From the NCBI GenBank assembly GCA_003601725.1, contig PIYJ01000051.1, positions 1 to 14,414 on the forward strand: a stretch of 14,414 nucleotides of DNA. The letters are read 5' to 3'. Origin of the DNA: Candidatus Bathyarchaeota archaeon (GTDB lineage Archaea > Thermoproteota > Bathyarchaeia > Bathyarchaeales > DTEX01). Made by a program: the position numbers and the translations under genes. Below the pieces are notes generated by a model, which searched no databases, was not told the origin of the DNA, and saw only the letters and a program-made list of their open reading frames with translations. Below are positions 1-7,026 of the stretch, piece after piece (within the stretch, counting starts at the first letter, position 1; each line of letters opens with the position of its first letter).

Positions 1-1020
1 GCTAGATGCGGAATCACTGTTGATTCATGGGATTGGGAAAGCACCTTCGTATGGAATGGAGATGTCAACCGCTTTCTTGAGGCTTTACGGAAGACGCCTT
101 TCGTATTCGAAAAAGCTGGAGTTCTAGAGTTAGACGCAGAATCAGTTGCAGAGAAGTTTGAGTTAAAAGAGGTTTTCGGAGTCAGGAAAGATCAGGAGAT
201 ACCTTCGCTGACTTTGATAAGGGCTGACGGCACTTCGCTTTATACTACGCGGGACATCGCATACAGCATCTGGAAATTCAGAAGGGCAGATCGGGTTATC
301 AACGTGATCGGCATGGAACAGAAGCTAGCTCAGCTTCAATTAAAGCTAGCATTATGCGCATTGGGATACATAGAAGAGGCAAAAAGATTGATACACTTCG
401 CTTATAATCTTGTCCGCCTTCCCGGTCGAAGAATGTCAGGTCGAAGAGGACGATATGTAACCTTCGATGAGCTCATAGATGAAGCAGTCGCAAGGGCATA
501 CAATGAAGTCTCGAAACGCTCCCCAAGCCTCGACGAGGATCTCAAAAGAAGAATCTCAGAGATCGTTGGAATAGGAGCCGTTAAATACGCGCTTGTCGAG
601 ACTGATCCCCTGAAACCCGTAATCTTCACATGGGATAAAGTCCTCAATTTCGAAAGAAACAGCGCGCCGTATATTCAGTATTCACATGCCAGAGCATGCA
701 GCATCTTAAGAAAAACAGGCACAGTTGAATCGGGAGACTTCAAACTGCTTAAGGAGCAGATTGAACGTGACCTCATCCTCATGATCTCCCGTTTCCCAGA
801 GATATTCATAGATGCGGCTGAAAACCTTAAGCCATATCTGATCGCTGATTATGCAAATTCCCTCGCAGACAAGTTTAACACCTTCTATGCATCTCTCCCC
901 GTGTTAAAGGCTGAGCCTCCGGAGCTGAGCGCCGCGCGAATCATGCTGGTTGACGCTGTCAGAATAACTATACGTAATGCCCTGAACTTAATCGGCATAG
1001 AAGCTCCAGAACGGATGTAA
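1..1020 (+). CDS. argS: Arginyl-tRNA synthetase, C-terminal part (5' end outside window)
   Basis: Class I aminoacyl-tRNA synthetase that charges tRNA-Arg with arginine in the cytoplasm. The frame is open from base 1, so 339 C-terminal residues are visible and the N-terminal HIGH-motif region lies outside. The visible part has the ArgRS signature ADGTSLYTTRDIAY (about residues 74-87), the KMSKS-equivalent loop MSGRRG (145-150, nt 433-450), and the DALR anticodon-binding domain, including FERNSAPYIQYSHARA. It ends in PERM, the usual ArgRS C-terminus. An in-frame TTG at 214 is internal, because homology continues upstream of it. The gene converges on uS19 with a 38-nt gap that carries a short T run (1026-1030), which could help end transcription. 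The family assignment is secure. Confidence 0.96.
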   Translation, partial: ARCGITVDSWDWESTFVWNGDVNRFLEALRKTPFVFEKAGVLELDAESVAEKFELKEVFGVRKDQEIPSLTLIRADGTSLYTTRDIAYSIWKFRRADRVINVIGMEQKLAQLQLKLALCALGYIEEAKRLIHFAYNLVRLPGRRMSGRRGRYVTFDELIDEAVARAYNEVSKRSPSLDEDLKRRISEIVGIGAVKYALVETDPLKPVIFTWDKVLNFERNSAPYIQYSHARACSILRKTGTVESGDFKLLKEQIERDLILMISRFPEIFIDAAENLKPYLIADYANSLADKFNTFYASLPVLKAEPPELSAARIMLVDAVRITIRNALNLIGIEAPERM

Positions 1021-1058
1021 CACCCGTTTTTGAGAGAAGAATGGAAACTTGGCGGTTT

Positions 1059-1466
1059 CTACTTAAGCGGAACATACATGCTGCTTCGGCTTGCACCTAT
1101 CCCAGGTGTTCCATGCTTTACCGGCTTATTCGTTATAGCGAACTCGCCTAGATAATGCCCAACCATCTCCGGCTTTATCTGCACTGGGATGAATTCTTTG
1201 CCGTTATGCACGTGAATGGTCATACCGATCATTTCTGGAAGGATGATCATGTCCCTCGCATGGGTCTTTATCGGTTTAACTTGACCGCCGTTCTTTGAGA
1301 ATTCCCTGGCAATACGGATTCTTTCGAGGAGTTTCCTCTGTTCGACAGTAAGTCCCCTAAGCAAGCTTCTACGTTGACGGGCTGGAAGCAACTCTATGAA
1401 TTCATCCATAGAGGTGTTCTTGAGCTCCTCAACCGTGTATCCGCGATACCTGAATTCTTTGGGCAT
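1059..1466 (-). CDS. rps19: Small ribosomal subunit protein uS19 (S19p)
   Basis: Protein of the 30S subunit head, near the A-site finger contact. It has 135 residues, normal for the archaeal form, which carries an N-terminal extension relative to bacteria (here MPKEFRYRGYTVEELKN). The C-terminal core shows KPEMVGHYLGEFAIT and the hallmark end HGTPGIGASRSSMYVPLK. It starts at ATG 1466, with a GGTGATT element 2 nt upstream as a possible ribosome binding site. It is the last gene of the uL3-uL4-uL23-uL2-uS19 cluster. Its 62-nt gap from uL2 is much longer than the 3-17 nt gaps between the other members. The usual next gene, uL22, is absent: the neighbour is argS in convergent orientation. Confidence 0.97.
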   Translation of the reverse strand: MPKEFRYRGYTVEELKNTSMDEFIELLPARQRRSLLRGLTVEQRKLLERIRIAREFSKNGGQVKPIKTHARDMIILPEMIGMTIHVHNGKEFIPVQIKPEMVGHYLGEFAITNKPVKHGTPGIGASRSSMYVPLK

Positions 1467-1500
1467 TTAATCACCAACAGCTCTTCTGAAAAAACGGCGT

Positions 1501-1510
1501 CTTTTAAATC
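1501..1510 (-). promoter_or_regulatory. Possible TATA box for uS19 in the uL2-uS19 gap
   Basis: On the minus strand this reads GATTTAAAAG, an archaeal TATA-like element about 40 nt before the uS19 ATG. A transcript would begin near 1480. The long 62-nt gap makes an internal promoter plausible, but A/T-rich matches are common and this one is weak. Confidence 0.3.
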
Positions 1511-1528
1511 TTACTCAAGACTTATCGT

Positions 1529-2251
1529 CTACTTCTTCTTTCCAGTCCTCTTAGCCGCGATCAACCCGACCTTTCTACCCGGCGGAGCGTTACGAGAGAC
1601 TACCGTGACTTTCCGTCCTCCTCTTCTGCCGCTTCCAAATGGGTGAACCGCCGCTATCATTGCTCTGCCTCGTGTTCTCGGATACTTATGCCCCTTCGCC
1701 TTCATCCAGTGGAACTTTGCCCCCGCCTTCAGGAAGGGCTTCTCCGTTCGCCCCGCAGCTGAGACGACGCCTACAGTTGCTAAACAAAGATTATTTACGT
1801 AACGTGTCTTTCCAGATGGAAGCTTCACCAAGGTTCCTTCCGGAGTATGCGAAACGACGGTTGCATAGGCACCTGAAGAACGGACTAGCTTACCCCCATC
1901 TCCGGGGGAGAGCTCAATGTTACAGACCATTGTTCCTTCAGGAATATCCCCGATTGGAAGAACATTCCCTACTTTGACATCAGCTTTTCTCCCAATCTCC
2001 AAAGTCTGCCCTTCATAGACGCCTTCAGGAACAACCGAATAGAAGGTTTCACCAGTCTCCAACTCTACACATGCGAGGGGAGCTCCCCTCCCCGGGTCAT
2101 GTAGAATCTGCTTAATGCGGCCAGCTATTACGCTGCTTAACGCTTCCTTCGGGGGGTTCGGATACTTCGAAGGCGCAACTCTTTTATGCGTTGAAGCGCG
2201 CCAAGTCATCGAGCCCCTTCCACGTCTTTGAACACGGATTCTCTTTCCCAA
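1529..2251 (-). CDS. rpl2: Large ribosomal subunit protein uL2 (L2p)
   Basis: Universal 50S protein close to the peptidyl transferase centre, needed for subunit association. It has 240 residues, typical of archaeal uL2. The N-terminus MGKRIRVQRRGRGS and the GRGAPLACVEL segment (about 55-64) match the archaeal form, and the C-terminus is rich in Gly, Arg and Lys. The conserved histidine region reads AAVHPFGSGRRGG (H203). Many homologues have an MN-x-VDHP-type sequence there, so the residues before the histidine differ. The start is TTG at 2251, chosen because AGGAGG (2260-2265) lies 8 nt upstream and the family N-terminus begins there. The gene follows uL23 after a 17-nt gap. Confidence 0.97.
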   Translation of the reverse strand: MGKRIRVQRRGRGSMTWRASTHKRVAPSKYPNPPKEALSSVIAGRIKQILHDPGRGAPLACVELETGETFYSVVPEGVYEGQTLEIGRKADVKVGNVLPIGDIPEGTMVCNIELSPGDGGKLVRSSGAYATVVSHTPEGTLVKLPSGKTRYVNNLCLATVGVVSAAGRTEKPFLKAGAKFHWMKAKGHKYPRTRGRAMIAAVHPFGSGRRGGRKVTVVSRNAPPGRKVGLIAAKRTGKKK

Positions 2252-2259
2252 ACTCTTAA

Positions 2260-2265
2260 CCTCCT
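2260..2265 (-). promoter_or_regulatory. Ribosome binding site deciding the TTG start of uL2
   Basis: The minus strand reads AGGAGG, a full Shine-Dalgarno match, 8 nt before TTG 2251 and just after the uL23 stop codon. It fixes the non-ATG start of uL2. Confidence 0.8.
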
Positions 2266-2268
2266 AAA

Positions 2269-2529
2269 TTACAGTATGCCTAATCTGATCGCAACCTCCG
2301 TTGCGCTGTATTCTGGTTCAAGCCGGACAAAAGCCTTCTTTTTCCCTCTGCTTGTAATCACGGTGTTGACTTTACGCACTTTAACGTTGTAGAGATCTTC
2401 CACAGCTCTTTTTATGTCCCTCTTTGTTGCTTTGATATGCGTAATGAAGACTAGCTTATTCTCTTTCTCAAGGAGACGGTTAGTAGCTTCAGTCATGAGA
2501 GGATACAAGATAACCTCATGCGGCTCCAT
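2269..2529 (-). CDS. rpl23: Large ribosomal subunit protein uL23 (L23p)
   Basis: 50S protein at the peptide exit tunnel, where it forms a docking site for SRP and other nascent-chain factors. It has 86 residues, normal for the short archaeal form. The N-terminal segment VILYPLMTEA and the core ATKRDIKRAVEDLYNVKV followed by KVNTVIT are diagnostic. It ends ATEVAIRLGIL. The ATG at 2529 lies 3 nt after the uL4 stop, and a GGAGG inside the end of uL4, 10 nt upstream, acts as ribosome binding site, suggesting translational coupling to uL4. Confidence 0.96.
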   Translation of the reverse strand: MEPHEVILYPLMTEATNRLLEKENKLVFITHIKATKRDIKRAVEDLYNVKVRKVNTVITSRGKKKAFVRLEPEYSATEVAIRLGIL

Positions 2530-2532
2530 GGT

Positions 2533-3312
2533 CTATTTTCCTCCATCCCATCTTCTCAGCTCTTCGATGCTGGATCTCGTCCATACAGTAAGCCTTCCCG
2601 GATGAGTTCCAGGAGCGAGGAGTTCAGGATTCAAATCCTTAACGTAAGCCACGTCGACTCCTGGGAGGTTCCTAGATGCTTCGATTATGCCTCCGTTCTC
2701 TGAGATGACGATCAATGGTCCTACGCCTACTTTTTTCCTTCTTCCACGCATCTTCCCCCTACCCGCGCGGATTTTAATGCTTTCTTTCACTCTGTAAATG
2801 TCCGGCCACACGCCTAAGCTTATAAATACATCTTTCACTTCTTGGGTTCTCTTAAGATTCTGAAGGTCATCCGTCACAACCAAGGGAAGCTCTGGAACCT
2901 CATCGATTATGTGACCTCTTTCAGCCACGATCTCTTTAGATCCAGTCGCAGCAATAGCGGAAAAGAGCGCTAAACGTCTCTCCTTCTTCGGGATCTTTTT
3001 CCTTATTTTCTTCTCGACAACCGGCGGATGAGCCTGCCTACCTCCAACCGTTCCAGGCGCCAAAGCGGCTCTTCTCGACTCTTTCAGCCGCGGGATCCTA
3101 GCTATCCCATGCCCTACTCCCCAAGACTCTGCTGTCGTCCTTTTTCCAGCCATCACGTCTCTTCCCTGAGGCTGAATCCTATGGGTCTGAATTGCAACTA
3201 CCGCTTTTTTGATAACGTCAGGTCTAAGGCTGGTGTTGAAGACGCTTGGAAGCTTGATCCTCCCAACCTTTTTGCCTTCCAAGTTAAAAACTGAGGCGGA
3301 TGCTTTGCTCAT
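2533..3312 (-). CDS. rpl4: Large ribosomal subunit protein uL4 (L4p)
   Basis: 50S protein whose extended loop lines the exit tunnel. In some bacteria it represses its own S10 operon; no such control is visible here. It has 259 residues, the usual archaeal length. Seen in order: the N-terminal strand SVFNLEGKKVGRIKLP, the archaeal or eukaryotic-type segment IQTHRIQPQGRDVMAGKRT, the tunnel loop region WGVGHGIARIPRLK and GTVGGRQAHPP, then a basic stretch (EKKIRKKIPKKERR). ATG 3312 is preceded by GGAGGAG that immediately follows the uL3 stop, 17 nt away. It is the second gene of the operon. Confidence 0.97.
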   Translation of the reverse strand: MSKASASVFNLEGKKVGRIKLPSVFNTSLRPDVIKKAVVAIQTHRIQPQGRDVMAGKRTTAESWGVGHGIARIPRLKESRRAALAPGTVGGRQAHPPVVEKKIRKKIPKKERRLALFSAIAATGSKEIVAERGHIIDEVPELPLVVTDDLQNLKRTQEVKDVFISLGVWPDIYRVKESIKIRAGRGKMRGRRKKVGVGPLIVISENGGIIEASRNLPGVDVAYVKDLNPELLAPGTHPGRLTVWTRSSIEELRRWDGGK

Positions 3313-3329
3313 TCTTTTTCACTCCTCCA

Positions 3330-4340
3330 TTAGGCACCCTGCGGAGACTCCAATGATATGTAAGTTATCTCCGGCGGAGCTTCACTGACCTCCTTCGGGG
3401 GACGCGCTGGATACCTGAACCGTATCAGACGTTTAGCTGGTCCTGGAACGCTTCCCTTAAGCATGACATATGTGCTTCTCACCGGGCCGTATCTGAGGAA
3501 TCCTCCCTTAGGTGTGACTTCCGTTCCATCCTTGCTGATCTTTAGGATACGCTTGTTAAATTCGGTTCTCTGATGATACCCCATCTGTCCAGGTCTCGGA
3601 ACGGTGTATAACACTCTCGCTGGCTTCCAAGGTCCCAAAGCAGCGATTCCTCTTTTTGTTTTGTTTGATTTATGACTGAGAATCTTGACGCCCCATCTCT
3701 TCACGACGCCTTGCCAGCCTTTACCCTTAGAAACAGCGATGACGTCTACGAATTGACCTTCCTTAAAGACCTCGTCTACTTGAATAGTCTTCCCCAGAAT
3801 CTTCTTGACGTATTCAAATTGCTCTTCTATCGTGCCGCCGCCGACCTTAATCTCCATGAGATCCGGCTTCTTCTTTGGAACTCCAGCAAACCGCGGCTGA
3901 GTGGCAGCTACAACTCTGAACTCAACTACTTCTTTGAGGTTCTCTTGGATCTTCTTCAGAGCTCCATCGGTCTCGGGGTTCTTAGGCACTCCCTTAAGCC
4001 TTTCAAAGTCCTTAGGTAAGGATTTCGCCCAAGCCTCGGTTAGAGTCTTCAATCCATACTCGTCTTTAGTATAGGCTCTTACAGCGCAAATAGTCATGGG
4101 GGGAGCGTCAATGATCGTCACTGGATAGGCAACTTCTTTTCCGTAATTAGGAGATCGCGGTTTATCCTCAACCACGAGAGTATGGGTCATGCCTGCTTTA
4201 TATCCCGCAAATCCCAGTAAGACAGGCCCCTCTTTAACCTCGGGCCAAAATCTTATTCTTCCAATAGGACGAGCAGCCCGTCCCCTAGGCAAATAGGCAA
4301 GGGAGCCTCTTTTAGGGGCGTGCTTTTTTCTATGGCCCAC
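3330..4340 (-). CDS. rpl3: Large ribosomal subunit protein uL3 (L3p)
   Basis: 50S protein whose central loop reaches the peptidyl transferase centre; an early assembly protein. It has 336 residues, the standard archaeal or eukaryotic-type length. Diagnostic stretches are the N-terminus MGHRKKHAPKRGSLAYLPRG, the GKGWQGVVKRWG finger and GPWKPARVLYTVPRPGQMGYHQRTEFN split across the core. The start is GTG at 4340, supported by the family N-terminus; GGAG lies 11 nt upstream. It is the first gene of the five-gene cluster and has its own TATA box about 64 nt upstream. No gene precedes it in the operon. The next gene upstream on this strand is the unrelated M19 reading frame. Confidence 0.97.
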   Translation of the reverse strand: MGHRKKHAPKRGSLAYLPRGRAARPIGRIRFWPEVKEGPVLLGFAGYKAGMTHTLVVEDKPRSPNYGKEVAYPVTIIDAPPMTICAVRAYTKDEYGLKTLTEAWAKSLPKDFERLKGVPKNPETDGALKKIQENLKEVVEFRVVAATQPRFAGVPKKKPDLMEIKVGGGTIEEQFEYVKKILGKTIQVDEVFKEGQFVDVIAVSKGKGWQGVVKRWGVKILSHKSNKTKRGIAALGPWKPARVLYTVPRPGQMGYHQRTEFNKRILKISKDGTEVTPKGGFLRYGPVRSTYVMLKGSVPGPAKRLIRFRYPARPPKEVSEAPPEITYISLESPQGA

Positions 4341-4403
4341 CGGTCTTCAGTCTCCTTTTTAATCAATTTATTATCTTTGCACTTTTCAAGATATGGAGGG
4401 AAT

Positions 4404-4411
4404 AATATAAA
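4404..4411 (-). promoter_or_regulatory. TATA box of the uL3 ribosomal operon
   Basis: The minus strand reads TTTATATT, close to the archaeal TATA consensus, 64 nt before the GTG of uL3. Transcription would start near 4380, giving a leader of about 40 nt with a GGAG ribosome binding site. It is the only good promoter in the 170-nt gap between the M19 gene and uL3. Confidence 0.65.
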
Positions 4412-4510
4412 CATTTACAATTTTGGTTCTTCCAGTCTTAAGGTTGCATGATACTCGCTTGAATAATCAATCATCTCAAATTAGTAGCGATGATAACACC
4501 GTCCGGATCT

Positions 4511-5443
4511 TTATCCCACCACTTCTTTGAAGATCCTAAGAAAGTTTTCGCCCAGGATCTTTTTTATCTCCTTCTTCGAGTAGCCTCGTCTCATAAGCCC
4601 CTCAGTTATCTTTGGAAGCTCAACTGGACTGTGGATCATAGTTTCATATCCGTCTGAACCCCATCCTACGTAGTCTACACCGACCAAGTTCACCATATGG
4701 TCACAGTGATCCAGCCACTTCTGAAAACGAGGATCATCAACCTTCCATCCTCTTCCATCTCGATATTCCGGACCTGGACCAATGAAGAACGTCATCAGAC
4801 CGATCACGCCTCTCTTCTCAGCTAAGGCATGAATCTGATCGTCTGAAAGATTTCTCGGATGGTCAAAGACCGCTCTGGCGTTTGAGTGGGAACATATAAC
4901 CGGGTCCTTAGAGACCTCAAGTACATCATAAAAGCAACGGTCACTTGTATGCGATAAATCCACAATCATACCGAGACGATTCATCTCCCTTACAACGGCG
5001 ACCCCGAACGGAGTTAATCTGCTGTCAGCTCTGCTTTGAACCCAGCTGTCCACTACGAGGTTTCGGCTGAACCTAGCTAACAGCATATCTCGATATCCAA
5101 GCCTGTATAATACTCTCAGCATCTCTAAGGAATCTTCAATCATCTGGACACAGTTACAATCCAGTATGATGCCGACTTTTCCCTCACGCTTAGCCCGTAT
5201 AATATCGCCTGATTCTTTCACCAAGATGAGCCTTTCAGGAAGAGCCTCAATCTCCCTCATGACGACATCATAGAAGATCAGCCCATAGGTTAAGTAGCTC
5301 CTCGCCGTCTGCATTCTATAGCGGCCGAAAGGTTCCGGAGGCCAAGCGAAATCCTCCCATCCTGAAGGATACTCTTCAAGCCACGTTACATTTTCCGACT
5401 CTCCTGAAGAAGCGGCTGCTGTGTGAAAGTCCGTAACCATCAA
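4511..5443 (-). CDS. Membrane-dipeptidase-like (peptidase M19) protein, C-terminal piece of a frameshifted gene
   Basis: Resembles the renal/membrane dipeptidase (M19) family of the amidohydrolase superfamily, TIM-barrel metallohydrolases that cleave dipeptides or related amides. This 310-residue piece carries most of the barrel: MIVDLSHTSDRCF with metal-ligand H165, SHSNAR with H186, HPRNLSDD with R197, and VGWGSDGYE with the catalytic-type D264. It ends LGENFLRIFKEVVG, the typical family C-terminus. The position where M19 enzymes have the bridging Glu (EGG) reads CNCVQ (about 97-100), so that ligand appears replaced. The apparent start is TTG 5443 with no good ribosome binding site; it is better seen as the continuation of the frame at 5376-5660, one base out of register. 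Function is unproven. Confidence 0.8.
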   Translation of the reverse strand: MMVTDFHTAAASSGESENVTWLEEYPSGWEDFAWPPEPFGRYRMQTARSYLTYGLIFYDVVMREIEALPERLILVKESGDIIRAKREGKVGIILDCNCVQMIEDSLEMLRVLYRLGYRDMLLARFSRNLVVDSWVQSRADSRLTPFGVAVVREMNRLGMIVDLSHTSDRCFYDVLEVSKDPVICSHSNARAVFDHPRNLSDDQIHALAEKRGVIGLMTFFIGPGPEYRDGRGWKVDDPRFQKWLDHCDHMVNLVGVDYVGWGSDGYETMIHSPVELPKITEGLMRRGYSKKEIKKILGENFLRIFKEVVG

Positions 5444-5660
5444 GCATGCTTATTCCGAAGATATCTAATCCGCCCTCGATTACTTTGGGAAGATCAAATG
5501 TTCTATCGCTTTTTTTGGCGAACCATCCTGGTTGCAGTGATTCGTCAGAAATCATTAAAGACCCGTACTGAAAACTTGTGGTGTACATGTCTATGACTAG
5601 AGATTCTCTAGTGAAGGCTATAGCTTCATCTCTAACATCCTTTGAGAAACTCATATGCAT
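5376..5660 (-). CDS. N-terminal piece of the frameshifted M19 dipeptidase-like gene
   Basis: A 94-residue frame whose first 70 or so residues fit the start of an M19-like barrel: FTRESLVIDMYTTSF, where dipeptidases have the DGHND metal site, then LPKVIEGGLDIFGIS, which matches the 'GGvd-q-f' strand. After about residue 72 the sequence (SHSSRFFRRVGKCNVA) is out of frame, and homology continues in the frame starting at 5443. The H-x-D metal ligands are absent (Y26 and T28 stand there). Translation may begin at ATG 5660 or ATG 5654. The TATA box at 5675-5682 lies 25 nt from 5654, which would fit leaderless translation. Whether the frameshift is a real mutation, recoding or a sequencing error cannot be told from one read of the sequence. 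Confidence 0.7.
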   Translation of the reverse strand: MHMSFSKDVRDEAIAFTRESLVIDMYTTSFQYGSLMISDESLQPGWFAKKSDRTFDLPKVIEGGLDIFGISMLDGYGLSHSSRFFRRVGKCNVA

Positions 5661-5674
5661 CGACCGAAAGAGTC

Positions 5675-5682
5675 TTTATTAA
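5675..5682 (-). promoter_or_regulatory. Possible TATA box for the M19-like gene
   Basis: The minus strand reads TTAATAAA. Its centre lies about 25 nt before ATG 5654 and 19 nt before ATG 5660, so the transcript would be leaderless or nearly so. The intact promoter suggests that, if the gene is decayed, the decay is recent. Confidence 0.35.
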
Positions 5683-5797
5683 TCCATTAAAATGTTTTGG
5701 GCTTTCCATGCGAATGGATGAATAATTTTCGATATGGGTGATGAACGTATTCCTTTTTTCGCCTACTTTTTGTCAGAAAAAATAGAGAACAAAGATT

Positions 5798-6826
5798 TTA
5801 GTAGGTAATCTTCTCCCATTTCCCAGTTCGCATAGACTTGTAACCCGCATCGATGATGACGTTAGAGATATACCCATCCTCGAAGTTTTCTCTCGGCATC
5901 TCACCCCTCTCGACACATTCGACGAAATGACGCATCTCTTCATGGTACCCGTATACTCGAGCCTCATCTACGCAGGGAATAACCCATCCCCTCTCGGATT
6001 CAGCCTTTTCCACAACGTACCCGGCGCTCTCCAAAGTGAAGACAGTTATCGGAGTGCCCCTCGTCACATCAGTGAATATGACCCCTCTTGAGCCATAAAT
6101 CTCATTCCTCAGATCTAAGCCTCCCCGAGAAGACCAGCTTACCTCAGCTTGCCCCAACTGTCTTCCTTCGAATCTAACTAAGAGCACAGCGTTATCTTCA
6201 GATTTGATTGAGTGAACCAAGGTGTCCCCCCAAGCGAGAGCCTCAACGGCTTTAACGTCCTTGCCGATGAAGTACCTAAAAGCGGCGACACAGTGGCAGC
6301 CCATATCAAGGAGTGCTCCCCCTCCAGAGAGAGACGGATCCCAGAACCACTCAGAATGAGGGCCGAAATGCGCTTCTCTCGATCTAACCCAAAAAACGTT
6401 GCCTATTCCCCCTCTTTCGATCACATCTCTTGCTTTCATAACCGCTGGGCTGAAGACTTCCGTCTCCGCGTAGCCGTGAAGTACACCTGCCTTCTTAGCT
6501 GCTTCCAGCATCTCTTTTGCTTCCTGTCTGTTTCGAGCTAAAGGTTTGGTGCATACAACGTTCTTGCCGGATTTACAAGCGAGGATAGCTGCGTCTTTAT
6601 GCATGAAGTTTGGCAGAGCTATTATGACCAGATCGATTTCGCGGTTTTCTACGACTTCATTCATGTCCGTCGTCCACTTAGCAATCTTCCACTTCTCCGC
6701 AAAGGCCTTTGCATGCTCTTCAGTCCGCGAATAGACCATCTCAACCTTCTGATTTGGGACGTCTCGAAGCCCATTCATGTAGAATGTGGCTACGAATCCT
6801 GATCCTAAAAGCCCGATCTTAATCAT
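5798..6826 (-). CDS. Gfo/Idh/MocA-family NAD(P)-dependent oxidoreductase
   Basis: Predicted sugar or cyclitol dehydrogenase of the glucose-fructose oxidoreductase / inositol dehydrogenase family; the actual substrate cannot be read from sequence. It has 342 residues, normal for the family. The N-terminal Rossmann fold shows GLLGSGFVA (5-13), and ALPNFMH (70-76) is the usual strand-turn. CTKPLA (92-97) is the EKP-type motif with the catalytic-type Lys94, and LLDMGCHCV (172-180) supplies the D174 and H178 pair. The frame is open to ATG 6859, but ATG 6826 is preferred: it has GGGGAG 6 nt upstream, begins exactly at the Rossmann strand (MIKIGLLG), and the TATA box at 6878-6885 would start transcription near 6855, making 6859 unusable. 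It stands alone, with its own promoter. Confidence 0.92.
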   Translation of the reverse strand: MIKIGLLGSGFVATFYMNGLRDVPNQKVEMVYSRTEEHAKAFAEKWKIAKWTTDMNEVVENREIDLVIIALPNFMHKDAAILACKSGKNVVCTKPLARNRQEAKEMLEAAKKAGVLHGYAETEVFSPAVMKARDVIERGGIGNVFWVRSREAHFGPHSEWFWDPSLSGGGALLDMGCHCVAAFRYFIGKDVKAVEALAWGDTLVHSIKSEDNAVLLVRFEGRQLGQAEVSWSSRGGLDLRNEIYGSRGVIFTDVTRGTPITVFTLESAGYVVEKAESERGWVIPCVDEARVYGYHEEMRHFVECVERGEMPRENFEDGYISNVIIDAGYKSMRTGKWEKITY

Positions 6827-6832
6827 CCTGTT

Positions 6833-6838
6833 CTCCCC
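6833..6838 (-). promoter_or_regulatory. Ribosome binding site deciding the oxidoreductase start
   Basis: The minus strand reads GGGGAG, 6 nt before ATG 6826. It supports the internal ATG over the longer frame starting at 6859. Confidence 0.65.
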
Positions 6839-6877
6839 TCGATACCAGTTACTTAACATGTCTTTTAGGTCTATCGG

Positions 6878-6885
6878 ATATTAAA
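6878..6885 (-). promoter_or_regulatory. TATA box of the Gfo/Idh oxidoreductase gene
   Basis: The minus strand reads TTTAATAT, about 52 nt before ATG 6826. A start near 6855 would leave a leader of about 28 nt containing the ribosome binding site. Confidence 0.45.
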
Positions 6886-6970
6886 TTAGTCACGTGGAAA
6901 AATCTGCTTTGACCGTTATAGTCTCATCGAGATCTATGTAATGACGACTGTGCGATGAGCGGCCTCGGAA

Positions 6971-6992
6971 TTTTTAAAAAGGTTTAAAAAAG
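6971..6992 (-). terminator. T-rich terminator after the PAC2 gene
   Basis: Reading the minus strand downstream of the PAC2 stop, two T runs (six and five T) occur in close succession with only AAACC between them. Archaeal transcription often ends at such T clusters without a hairpin. It lies about 35-55 nt after the stop codon at 7027. Confidence 0.45.
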
Positions 6993-7026
6993 GATTCTTC
7001 GCTTCACTTAATCTTTCCTATACCCT

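Noticed and set aside
2626..2639. AGGATTCAAATCCT looks like a tRNA T-arm.
   Set aside because: It lies inside uL4 (antisense of KDLNPEL), and no acceptor, D or anticodon arm is found around it.
6212..6541. 109-codon plus-strand frame opposite the oxidoreductase.
   Set aside because: Shadow of the clear Gfo/Idh gene; its composition is unlike a real protein.
6827..6859. Eleven extra residues at the start of the oxidoreductase frame.
   Set aside because: The expected transcript start lies at or after this ATG, and the Rossmann strand and GGGGAG site support 6826.
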